Origin: Arcuatula senhousia
Lineage: Eukaryota; Mollusca; Bivalvia; Mytilida; Mytilidae
Direction of reading: 5' to 3'
Assembly: GCA_963971305.1 (NCBI GenBank)
Contig: OZ020303.1
Span: 57,164,867 to 57,228,866 of the forward strand
DNA: 64,000 bases
Shown here piece after piece: positions 54,874 to 64,000 of this stretch. Each line of letters starts with the position of its first letter. Within the stretch, counting starts at the first letter, position 1. Both the position numbers and the translations under genes were made by a program. Below the pieces are notes generated by a model. It was not told the DNA's origin, ran no database searches, and was given only the letters and a program-made list of their open reading frames with translations.

Positions 54874-56127
54874 GTTTGTATTATATAGGTCAGAAAACCA
54901 TTTTCGTCTTTCTTTAAGAACTATCATCGTTCCTTGGGAATGGTGTCCTTAGAGCGTCGGAAAATCTGTTATAAATATGAAATGTTCGAATAACGAACCT
55001 TGGTGATAGTAGCTCGACGCCTTCTAAACCGTCTAGAGTACTTCTATTTTATTGAGCATTTTTACACATTAATTAGTGCTTTGATTTATATATATATTGC
55101 TTGACCATTATGATCATTTGCTAACTTTCGAACGTGACTTTTTTTTGTTGAGTTTTAGTAGCGTTGCATAATTATTTAGCTAGATATGAGGATGGAACAA
55201 AATAAATTAGAGTTTGAACAAAAAACAAGGAACAAAATGTGTATAAAACAAACATGAATAAAGATGAATTTATACCATTTCCCTTTTTTAAATATATTTT
55301 TTTAAATTTTCCTGTTAAAACACTCTTCGTTTCCTCTTTATTTTTTAGTTCTCATTATTCACATCAATTTTCAATTGAATAACTATTGTTTGCAAAATAT
55401 ATATTATAACATTCAATATGCCTAGGACATATACAATTTGTCATACAACACGCTGCAGAATTTCAAATCTTTTCATGTAATATTTAACTTTAACCCTAAA
55501 ATCTCGAATTGGGAAGCCACATACAAATATCGAACATATGCATTTCAAGGAAGGAAACCTGATGTGAACTTTGTATTAATTCAAACAGCCCAAATTTTGG
55601 AAAAGGTTTTACGATCAAATTTCGTGCCAGACAAGTCCGAAAACCTCGCTTTAGATTACGGTCATAGACTTCTGATCTACAAGCAAAGATGGTCGGAGAC
55701 ATTATTTGCTTTTATTTGTATTCAATGTTCAATTTTATTGCTTTCCTTACTGTACAAGTAGCATATCTTATTTCCACCCAGGTCAAGACAATGGGCAACA
55801 CAAATAATACATGAACTAAGATTCACACAGTTTGACGTTCAATAGAGTAGGCTGGAATTCGTCAACCCATAGATCAACTGGGTGCAATTAACGTTGTGGA
55901 AATGATAAGATCATCAAGAGGCACGTTGGAACTCGGGTCATACATTAATGATCATCCAAGTATTACTAGACCATGGCTATAAGAAGTTCCAACCTTAAAA
56001 TCCCCCGTCAGTCTATATCATGCTGGAATCATCTAGGTGTATTTTACCGAAAAACTTTTAATCATCTTTGCACATTAAAATTGAAATACATTCTTACATT
56101 GAAATATTTTGAAAATAATACTTTCAG
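54874..56127 (+). other. intron 2 of the rolling stone-like gene
   Basis: 1.25 kb of AT-rich intron hosting a family C repeat at 55500-55670. The 107-codon frame at 55438-55761 is mostly that repeat. The intron ends in AATAATACTTTCAG. Confidence 0.6.
55500..55670 (+). repeat. dispersed repeat family C, intronic copy
   Basis: GGAAGCCACATA, ATCGAACATATGCATTTCAA, GGAAGGAAACCTGATGTGAA and GCCAGACAAGTCCG match 22860-23080 in order. Confidence 0.65.
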
Positions 56128-56238
56128 GAGATGTGCAAGAACTACCGTGGTATTTAAAGTTTCAGTGGATCCTAATGAATATTTGTGGACAGGCTGCCGT
56201 TCAAGTTACACTGCTATACTGGACGTTAATAGCAACAT
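56128..56238 (+). CDS. rolling stone-like membrane protein, exon 3
   Basis: After the acceptor CTTTCAG (56127) the exon reads, with a two-base overhang, DVQELPWYLKFQWILMN then ICGQAAVQVTLLYWTLIA. PWYxKxQWILxNI and VTLLYWT are the third signature block of rolling stone-like proteins and include a membrane helix. The donor is probably GTACGT at 56239, with GTATAC at 56243 as an alternative. The remaining exons (expected HxxN.. and YPxLDW blocks) were not found downstream, so the gene is either incomplete in the window or decayed. All three exons are open and have good splice sites, which argues for a live gene. Confidence 0.75.
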
Positions 56239-56259
56239 GTACGTATACATAAATTAAGG

Positions 56260-57405
56260 TGGCTCATCCCTTTTAAACGCACAACGTTATGTGCATTGCG
56301 GTTGAAAAAATATTTGGGACGTTTCAGGACGTATAAATGACTTTACAATTGAATTCTACTGAAAATCGTCGACAGTACATGTTCAACAAAGAAGCCCGTT
56401 ACAAAGAGTTTATTTTCATTGTATTCTGTTAAATTTATTTCAAGTATTTAAAAAAAAATAGTACAGTCAATGCTCCAAACATTTAGCACTCTGTGTACTT
56501 CAAATGTGACTTTTTTTTAATTTACAATTATCAATAGTCAAACACCATGTTAGTCGTAAAATATTAATTGAATGTCTTTTTCGAGGTGTCGATCCAAAAA
56601 TGAGGCGTAGAATCTGCCTTGTCGTTGGTTTCAAGTTTTTGTTGATATATATTGAATGCAAAACAAACAACTTTAATCAAGGAGTGTTGAGTGAAAGGGC
56701 ATCATCAAAATAACAAAAAGTGACCATAAAGGATAAGACAAGTCCACGATGGCATCATCTCGTGACTGTAAAAAAGTCTGTTTCATATGAATAAGGAAAC
56801 AAATCACCAAGCAATGGCGCACAATAAGTGCACATTGGAAGGTATACTATCTGCATGCCGAAAAAAAAACACGTCAATAAAAACTACATGTATATTAATA
56901 TTAAGTTGTCTATAAGCGGCATAAGAGTGATCAGCATATCAATTGTCTACTAGTTGTTTGGTGGACAAGAGAATTACAAAGCAGGTTGAGCACAATCAAC
57001 TACCAGATATTTGTTCCTGTGTTTTCCGGTCTTATCGAAAAACAAAAATTATATAAAAAAACACCATATTTTCAGTTTCAATTACGGTTAGAATGACAGA
57101 AATGTGTATAACGTACATGAACGTATTAAAGTAGTAAAGTTTTTATCATTCATATATCATTTTAAGTTGATCAGTATGTAGCTCTGTCCAACGTGATTTG
57201 GTTTCATATTATTGAAGTTCAGTCGATGTTCTGAAAGAATGTATCAAACTTAACAGTAAAGACAAACGCGACGGAATTAAGTCATCATAATTGTGGGCGT
57301 TGCTTCTTTTGATTTCATATCATAGTATAAGAAAAGGGTTTTTTGTTATCAATTCGTTTAGCATCAATCAATTGGCGAAAATAGATGGTTGAGTGTCAGC
57401 GACAC
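56260..57405. other. downstream of exon 3, nothing recognised
   Basis: No further rolling stone-like exon, repeat or motif was recognised by eye. Confidence 0.4.
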
Positions 57406-57409
57406 TACC

Positions 57410-57620
57410 TACAGGTATAAACGTCCATTTTAAAAATCCACATTGGAAAACAGCCAGCAGCCTTCAATGTGACCAGTGGTGGCTGCTCGCTGTTTTTAAA
57501 TTGGCAAGAGATAGAAATGTAATGCATATGAGTCAAAGACAATCCTAAAAAAATGTAAAAAAAGACTCCATTCTGGACATAGAACACCAACCATAGGACG
57601 ACGAGTACAAACGTAAGCTT
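57410..57620 (-). repeat. dispersed repeat family A, partial antisense copy
   Basis: AAAATCCACATTGGAAAACA, GCCAGCAGCCTTCAATGTGA, CCAGTGGTGGCTGCTCGCTG and ACGTAAGCTTTGACAAAAGT are the family A right half in reverse. Confidence 0.75.
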
Positions 57621-58015
57621 TGACAAAAGTTGACACCAAACAGATGGTCAGCTGGTAAATCAAGAATGAAACTTTATATGAAAATACTATTATATTCCCT
57701 CTTTACAGATAATTCGCAGTGCACGATTCTAGAGAAAGTTGTAATTTGAAGTTAAGCAAATGTTCTTCCAATTAGTCTCCTGAACAAAAATGAATTAAAA
57801 TCGTAATAATGAAATTAGAACTAAACGTCGAAGACTATTCATGATATGACCCCTTGTGATCGAATTTTCCCCCTTAATAGATATATTAATTATATTGGTA
57901 ACAAAACCCCGCACTTGTGAACTTATACAACACAGGTACACTATATATGGTTATCGGTGCGAGTGAAGATTCCCCTTATAGGCCAGTGTAAGGGGCCGTC
58001 TCTGTCCTAGAAATA
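57612..58015 (+). repeat. direct duplication copy 1 (partner 59935-60305)
   Basis: GACAAAAGTTGACA, CAGATGGYCAG, TAATTTGAAGWTAAG, CCTTGTGATCRAATT, GTAACAAAACCCCG and GGGCCGYCTCT occur in order in both copies, which are about 80 percent similar by eye. Both are followed by family B sequence. Confidence 0.75.
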
Positions 58016-58019
58016 ATTT

Positions 58020-58440
58020 AAGAAACATTATAGGCGCTCTATTCAAAGAATTGAAAATACCAAGCACTATATGAATATTTGAACTCTTGTCGAATTATTA
58101 GCCCCACGTTGTATTTAAGGCCCCAAAGTGGCTAGATTTTACTTTGCTAAGGGCGTGTATCTAAGTTTTTTTTTTAACGGATAATTTTAAGCATTGATGT
58201 GTTCTCCAACACAAAAATGTTGGTTCTGGAGCGGGCTAACTTTTGTTTTTAAAGTTCATTGATAAAACAGGTATACTTGCATATTATGAATAAAAATTAC
58301 AACAAAGTTCCAAACAATAGCTTGCCTGACAATCGTGTCGCGTATCTAAACTCATCAGACATGTCAGAGGAATTCTATCTAAAGATTGAAAATTCATAAC
58401 ACTATATGAATATGAAGAGCATAGAACAACAAAATAGAAA
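58020..58440 (+). repeat. dispersed repeat family B, two diverged copies
   Basis: A short copy (58020-58090: TTATAGGCGCTCTATTCA, ACTATATGAATAT) and a longer one (58285-58440: ACAACAAAGTTCC, CTCATCAGA, ACTATATGAATATGAAGAGC) are separated by unassigned sequence. Confidence 0.6.
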
Positions 58441-58446
58441 TTAACT

Positions 58447-58790
58447 AATTTCGTGGTGGAGTGGTTAACGCATCGGGCTACTAACAAAAATGGTCGTGGT
58501 TCCATCCTCTTCCGGGGTGAAAATTTCATGAACCAATCTTCCGATTTTCTCTTGACACCATTTGCGAGGATGGTCTCACGGAACGATACTTGTTCTGTTC
58601 TTCGGAAAGAACGAAAAAAGGTTGGGCTGTGTGTGTGGAGAGCAACCCCCAATGCACATTAAACGACCTCTTTGTAGAGTTCGATAAAAAACCCAATGGA
58701 GCCGCTGAAAGTCCACACTTGTAAACTGCTAGCTCGAGAGGGATTCACATTTATAAGCATCAAGCTTGTTTCCCAATCCAGGATAAATAA
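58447..58790 (+). repeat. tRNA-derived SINE-like unit
   Basis: The head carries TGGTGGAGTGG (58453-58463), which fits a pol III A box, and 30 bases later TGGTTCCATCC, a near-B-box. A body follows with TTTGTAGAGTTCGATAA and AGGGATTCACAT, shared with 17885-18005. It directly follows family B sequence. The 69-codon frame here is not a gene. Confidence 0.6.
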
Positions 58791-58974
58791 ATATGTTAAA
58801 TATTAAGTATAAAAAGTCAGAACTGATGACTTTATTCAACATAATTCAAAAGTTAATATTTTTTTGTTATTTTGAGTTCGCTGGATTCCGTATTGGCGGA
58901 CTGTAAGAATTTGCGGATTGTAAGAAGCGGGCTTCTTACAATCACTTCTAGACAAAAAAGACCGCAAACTTGCT

Positions 58975-59790
58975 TTATCCTTCAATCTCACATTTCGTTA
59001 TATTGATGATGTCCTTTCACTAAACAATCTTCGATTTACATCTCATATATCCGAAGGAACTTCAGATAAAGGACACTACAGATTCTAAGAGGTCCGCTTC
59101 ATATTTGTATCTATTTCTCGAAATTGACACACTAGGAAGGCTTTGTACAAAGCTCTATGACAAATGTGATGACTTCAACTTTCCAATAGTTAACTTTACC
59201 TTTCTATGTAGCAACAACTCGTTCGCTCCAGCATATGGAGTTTACGTTTCACAATTGATTCGTTATTCCAGAGCATGTTGGGAGTACAACGACTTCCTTG
59301 ATAGCGCTAAACGACTGACAAGCAAATTGTTAACACAGGGGTACGTTGCTCCCAGGTTGTTGTCATCACTAAAGAAATTTTACGGAAAACATCATATGTT
59401 TGTATACAAATGCGGGATTTCTATCTCTCAGATGAGCACAGATGTTGGTTTAACATAGAGTTTGGTAATGTCATACTTTCCGGATTGACAAACACTAAAT
59501 CGATCTTTGGCAACGTGACGGGTTTGCTATAGCAAGCAGGAACTGCTTACTCTTCCAGAACACCTGAGTTCACTCTCGTTTCGACTTGAGTTTACAATGC
59601 TGAATGCGGTTTTGTTGTTATGTGTGTGTAAGTTTTATGTTGTTGTGTGGTTTGTTTCGTTGTGATGATTATTTGTCTACCGGTTTTGTCTTTGTCTTAA
59701 CGGTTTTATGATGTTGATTACCCTTTTCGTACACCTTTGCTTCTTTCAATAAAGGCGACAACAGACAAACATGACAAAATAAGGTTTCTT
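58975..59790 (+). pseudogene. Penelope-like RT C-terminal half, frameshifted, with 3' tail
   Basis: It begins LALSFNLTFRYIDDVLSLNN (motif C), then frameshifts. The frame from 59105 reads LYDKCDDFNFPIVNF, SFAPAYGVYVSQLIRYSRAC and LLSSLKKFYGKHH, parallel to the RT at 9656-10750. Motifs A and B are absent. The tail from 59470 includes CTATAGCAAGCAGGAACTGC and ACCGGTTTTGTCTTTGTCTT. It is inactive. Confidence 0.8.
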
Positions 59791-59934
59791 ATCATAATTT
59801 TCTTTGGAGAACTAAGTTATCAGTCAATCGTCATCATTTAGAAATGAATATTTATATCTTTCAATCTCATTACAAATAAGAAAAAAAGTAGTTTCTTTTA
59901 AATTCATTTCGTACAGCATTAATATTAAATACTG

Positions 59935-60305
59935 ATTCGACAAAAAGTTGACAGTGGACAGATGGCCAGTTAGTAAATCAAGAAGGACAATTGATACGGA
60001 TAAAGAAGTATATTCACTCTCTTCAGATAATAGGCAGAGCACGATTTGAGCGAAAGTGGTAATTTGAAGATAAGTCAATTTCCTTCAAATTAGTTCCCTG
60101 AACAATAAATAATTAAAATTGTAACAATGGAACTAGAACTATATACGTCAAAGGCAATTCATAACATCTGACACCTTGTGATCAAATTCCCCTCTTGATA
60201 AAAATTACATTGTATTCGTAACAAAACCCCGTACATGTGAAATAGTATATTGTTATCGATGCAAGTAAAGACTTCCACCAGGTCAGTGTTAAGGGCCGCC
60301 TCTAC
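59935..60305 (+). repeat. direct duplication copy 2 (partner 57612-58015)
   Basis: See copy 1. The 84-codon minus-strand frame across this segment (60078-59824) is not conserved in copy 1, which has stops, so it is unlikely to be a gene. Confidence 0.75.
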
Positions 60306-60319
60306 TTTTGAAGAAAAAA

Positions 60320-60735
60320 AATATAAAACAAAGATCCAGACAACAAATTTTGCTATGTCTGGCGTGTGTTTCGTCTATTTTATACCCCATTCACATATAC
60401 GAGATTTCCTTACGAGATTTTACGAGTTTTCAAGTCATGTTCGATCGCAAAGACTCGTAAAACACTCTTTGTTACTCGTAAACAGGTCTTTCTAGCTCGC
60501 GTGAAATCGTAAGAAATCGTGAAATACAAATGACAACAAAGTTCCAGAAAACAAATTTTGCTATGTCTGACGTGTGTTTCGTCTATTTTATACCCCATTC
60601 ACATATACGAGATTTCCTTACGAGTTTTTAAGAGTTTTTAAGTCATGTTCGATCGCAAAGACTCGTAAAACACTCTTTGTTACTCGTAAACCGGTCTTTC
60701 TAGCTCGTGTGAAATCGTAAGAAATCGTGAAATAC
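60320..60735 (+). repeat. 208-bp tandem duplication joining family B to a TACGAG-rich element end
   Basis: TATACCCCATTCACATATAC at 60381 recurs at 60589, exactly 208 bases on. Each unit has a family B left part, ending GTGTTTCGTCTATTT, joined to an element end rich in TTACGAG and ACTCGTAA motifs. Confidence 0.8.
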
Positions 60736-60935
60736 AAATGACAACAAAGTCCCAGACAATAAATTTTGCTACGCCTGACGCGCATTTCGTCTATTTAAGA
60801 CTCATCAGAGGCGCTCTACCAAAAACACCGAAAACGCCAAACACTGCATGAACACGAAGAGCACAGAACAGTACAACCAAAAACATCAAACTGGGGAACC
60901 AAATTATTACTAAGATATTCAACCTATGTCTGGGG
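60730..60935 (+). repeat. dispersed repeat family B, full copy
   Basis: This is an uninterrupted family B copy closely matching 46040-46210 through CAAACTGGGGAACCAAATTA. Confidence 0.8.
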
Positions 60936-61190
60936 TAGGAAGAACCTTAGTGTTTAGACAATTTTGAAATTTAGACGTATAATTTAAAGCTTTGATGTTT
61001 TCTCCAACTCAAAAGTGTTGGAGCCGGAGCGAGCTAACCTCGGGGAATTTAAACTCCACCAGCAGTGCTAACCTTCACGTGTGTTCGAAATACAAATGAC
61101 AACAAAGATCCAGACAATAAATTTTGCTACGCCTGACGCGCGTTTCGTCTATTCAAGACTCATGAGAGGCGCTCTACCAAGTAATACCCC
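60936..61190 (+). repeat. family B partial copy with GAGCGAGCTAACC block
   Basis: GTTGGAGCCGGAGCGAGCTA followed by CACCAGCAGTGCTAACC resembles blocks at 58207 and 23040. A family B left half follows (61085-61185) and is cut at GCGCTCTACCAAGTAATACC, where the next element end begins. Confidence 0.65.
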
Positions 61191-61192
61191 CT

Positions 61193-61670
61193 TCACATAT
61201 ACGATATTTTCTTACGAGTTGTTACGACTTACAAAATTTATAGTTTTATGAGTTTTTGCGAGATTTTCTACAAACCTTTTCCGATCTCTTTCTGAGTTTT
61301 CATGATTTCGTCAGTTGTGCGAAAATGTTTCGCACTCCCGTCCAGAGACGATACAAATTTTATTTTCGAACTGTTTACAAGCATTTTACGGTGCCTTTAT
61401 GACGTCTTTACGAGTAAATTGCGATATTGGAAATGGCATCGTAACTAACTCGCAAACTACTCGTAAAAGAATTCTTTTGGGAGGTCTTTCCGAGTTAGTT
61501 ACGATTAAAGACGAGCCATTTACGATCTCTACGAGTTCTTTACGAGTTATTTGCGATGTGTTTACGAGTTAAATTGTGACATTGTTTTTTTTTCAACTTG
61601 TAAAACTTTCAAGAGTTCTTACGATTACACACGATCTAGAACAACCTTTTACGAGTTACATTTTGGACTT
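61193..61670 (+). mobile_element. TACGAG-rich element end (TACCCCCTTCACATATACGA family)
   Basis: It opens with TACCCCCTTCACATATACGA, like 60381 and 60589. Some 450 bp then carry dozens of TTACGAGTT/AACTCGTAA-type motifs. No inverted right end was found, so the element is one-sided here. The 85-codon frame at 61315 is chance. Confidence 0.6.
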
Positions 61671-61734
61671 TAAGTTCTTTGATAATACATGTACAAGTAA
61701 AGCGGTGTTTTTTTTTTGTCTCGCATTTTAGGAA

Positions 61735-61870
61735 ACAAAATAAAACTAAGTTACAGACTATAAATTCTGTTATGCCTGACGAGCGTTTTGTCTATTCAGT
61801 ATTCATCAGAGGCGCTCTAACCAAAGATTGAAAACTTTAAATGAATAAGACAAGCATAGAAAAACAAAAT
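61735..61870 (+). repeat. dispersed repeat family B, diverged copy
   Basis: AACTAAGTTACAGACTATAA, GCCTGACGAGCGTTTTGTCT and TCATCAGAGGCGCTCTAACC mark the family. Confidence 0.7.
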
Positions 61871-62785
61871 AAAATTTAGTAATTTGATATAAAAATTCGG
61901 AGATGATTAAATTATGTTTTATTTTGAGTAAAAACAGAGAACAACCTTCATGTAGTCACTGCACTCCGTAATCAATAAAGTTAACAACAGAAAAAATAAG
62001 GGTTCTTGTCATGTTAGAATTTTCTTTTTATAATATTCCTTTAATTTATGTAGGTGTTCACTGTTTATAATGAAGTAACCCTTTTATAAAAAATCTAATT
62101 ACATTCAAACATAAGTGTTCGAACAATACAAGTCATATTTGATACATGACATTTCCTTTCTTGCCTTATTAAGAAAATAAACTCATCCAAAACGTCTTGA
62201 GACTCAAGCTGAAACATCTTTTCCTCTAAATTTAAATTTCTTACGTGCTGGTGCATTAATTGCAAGTTTGAAATTGCATCTTGGAAGGGTTAATTAGGTT
62301 ATTTTTAAACTGCAACCTATTTAGTAACAAGTACCCTTTTAGGTTTTGATTTTGAAAGTAAATTAGTAATGAATTAGTCTATGTCTGTATAAAGTTCATA
62401 GAACGTCATTTTGGGTCAATGTAGTGTTATTATCTGGAAAAATTATAAGATTTATTTTTGTTGGGATAGGTTAAATCGTACATTACATATGCGAATAAAA
62501 AGAAAAGGAAACAGTTTTTGATGTCCTTCATCTAGTCGATTTTAAGATTTGGAAAGCAACGAAATAATAATAGTCTTAAATCAAAAAGCAACAATACAAA
62601 GCAAACTTCGCTGACAACCTCACAGGAACAACTGCAAATAAGATAATAAAAAAGTATGTTTGCCATTTAGAAGACAAATATTGCGTCTTTTTTTGGGAGT
62701 GTCGTACTGTTAATTTACTGCTTGTTAAAACATATAAAACTATTGATATTCGATTACCAAAAACGAACCTAACACAACAACAACA
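61871..62785. other. intergenic, nothing recognised
   Basis: AT-rich, no supported feature. Confidence 0.4.
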
Positions 62786-62789
62786 CTAT

Positions 62790-63760
62790 CTAAGGAGGAA
62801 ATATTTGATAATCATAAATCGGTAACTTCCTCGTTCATTTATGTCCTTGGTGCTAAAAATGACAACATTCAATCTCTATATTGGATTCCTGAATTACATA
62901 AAAAAGTCCATTAAAACAGCGCTTCATTATTGGGTTATCCGTTTCACCTCTTTCAGCTGTGCTGACTGACGACAAAAAATCTGACCTCCAAAAATACTTA
63001 TATATAATTGTAATTATTCTAGAAATGGTATCACCCAAATGTGAATCTTTAAGATTAGAAACAACTGATAAAGATTCTTAACACTCAATCAGTTTCAACT
63101 TATAACAGCATCAAGAATTTTTGTTTTTCCACGCAATACACTTGTATTCCTAAAATCACAATTAGCACAGTGACTCTGTCATCAATAATTCTAAGAAAAC
63201 AAAACAAGTTTACAGACGACCAAATGATAGCATATGCTCAATTTCTAATGAATAACATACATCATCGTCGGAAACTCACATTTGGTCACGCTCTCTCTAC
63301 GCTACCTCTGACCCACCTCTCGCTACACTACCTCTCATGTACTGGACATGGTTTTTTTCATTCAACTATTGATCAGAATTCCAATAGGCACAAATTGTGC
63401 ACATTTCCTGTTGATTTGTTTCTTCACTCGTATGAACCAAATTTCTTACAATCTTTTATAGACAACAACAAAACATCTAACTAGATCTAACTTCCGTTAT
63501 ATTGATTATGTCCTTGCATTGAACAATCCTGTATTTTGTGTCTATCTCCATTTAATATATATCTGCATGAGCTTGAGATAAAGGGCACTACTGATTCTAG
63601 GAATTCTGTCTCATATTTATATCTACATCTCAAAATAGACACTCATGGAAGACTTGACAAAGCTCTTTGTTAAACGTCAATCTCCCTTCTTGTGTAACAA
63701 TATTCCATCTGTACTTACTCATCACAACTGATACGTTTTTCTACAGCTTTTGTGAATTAA
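62790..63760 (+). pseudogene. Penelope-like RT, near-full-length fossil
   Basis: It begins upstream of the RT core with EEIFDNHKSVTSSF (62794) and IQSLYWIPELHKK (62880), sequence missing from the other copies. After many stops, IPIGTNCA (motif B, about 63395), FRYIDYVLALNN (motif C; second Asp replaced by Tyr) and decayed SHIYIYISK/CNNIPS blocks follow. Stops and frameshifts throughout make it dead. The 104-codon frame at 63170 crosses motif B in the wrong frame. Confidence 0.75.
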
Positions 63761-64000
63761 CCTTTATTCCCATGATAGAGCGTCAAGTCTCACACAAAAT
63801 TTGGAAACATATGTTCACTTAACAATTTAAATGGAAAACATATTTTGTGTTTGCCCTTTCGAACTTTTGAATGCCCCATTGCTACCTCTCTGCCTCTTTC
63901 AAAGACCAATAGTTTGCCATTTCTCTCATCTTACTTAGTATCTGTGCTAATGATTTTTTTAGTTATAGTTTTTTTTTTTATTTTAACCTAATTCTTATTT
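63761..64000. other. window end, probable retroelement tail
   Basis: This follows the RT fossil and probably belongs to its decayed 3' tail. No specific match was made. Confidence 0.3.

Noticed and set aside
55438..55761. 107-codon frame inside intron 2 of the rolling stone-like gene
   Set aside because: Much of it is a dispersed repeat also found at 22860, and it matches no rolling stone-like block.
57405..57626. 73-codon minus-strand frame with a signal-peptide-like start
   Set aside because: It covers a family A repeat copy and is not open in the other copies.
58453..58662. 69-codon frame resembling a small protein
   Set aside because: It coincides with a SINE-like unit with A- and B-box-like motifs.

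Overview
The window looks like nuclear DNA of a marine bivalve, most probably a mussel of the Mytilus type. The evidence is AT-rich, intron-bearing and repeat-dense sequence, Penelope-like and LINE retroelement fossils, Helitron-like elements with tandem-repeat cores, and gene families that are expanded in bivalves (Mab-21/cGAS-like, TRIM, Methuselah/adhesion-type GPCR, rolling stone-like). There is no sign of prokaryotic organisation, no CRISPR array and no credible functional tRNA or rRNA gene. All calls were made by reading; no database search was run.

Four host genes can be supported. (1) A minus-strand two-exon class B-like GPCR (15619 to 12411): a somatomedin-B/cysteine-rich ectodomain exon joins in phase 0 to a seven-transmembrane exon. 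(2) A plus-strand intronless coding region of 1096 codons (38234-41524): a Mab-21/cGAS-like nucleotidyltransferase module fused to a long helical, TPR-like C-terminal half, with a 5'UTR splice acceptor just upstream. (3) A minus-strand 323-codon TRIM-like protein (45613-44642) with RING, B-box and coiled coil, convergent with the Mab-21 gene and about 3 kb from it. (4) A plus-strand rolling stone-like membrane protein assembled from three short exons (47981-48058, 54657-54873, 56128-about 56238). Its first intron is 6.6 kb; later exons were not found.

The rest is mostly mobile DNA. 0-12 kb: a 21-bp minisatellite, a long foldback (5210-6021), TIR elements, a Penelope-like RT with a 365-codon open frame (10750-9656, minus), and a LINE C-terminal fragment. 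16-19 kb: a 2.6-kb TIR element with ACGT-rich subterminal repeats. 23.3-25.6 kb: a hAT-type element with a perfect 8-bp target-site duplication, containing a second TIR element that carries a broken integrase-tail fragment. 25.7-29.05 kb: nested Helitron-like elements, including a 520-bp higher-order repeat. 32.6-38.1 kb: three more elements of the same architecture, one of them inside a dead LINE RT. 43.2-44.6 kb: a palindrome-ended element next to the TRIM gene. 57.4-64 kb: duplications, SINE-like units and two more Penelope-like RT fossils.

The most promising loci are the Mab-21/cGAS-like plus TPR-like protein and its convergent TRIM-like neighbour, which are plausibly innate-immune genes. 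Also notable is the set of tandem-core elements, which share a near-identical 16- to 18-bp core although their ends are unrelated.
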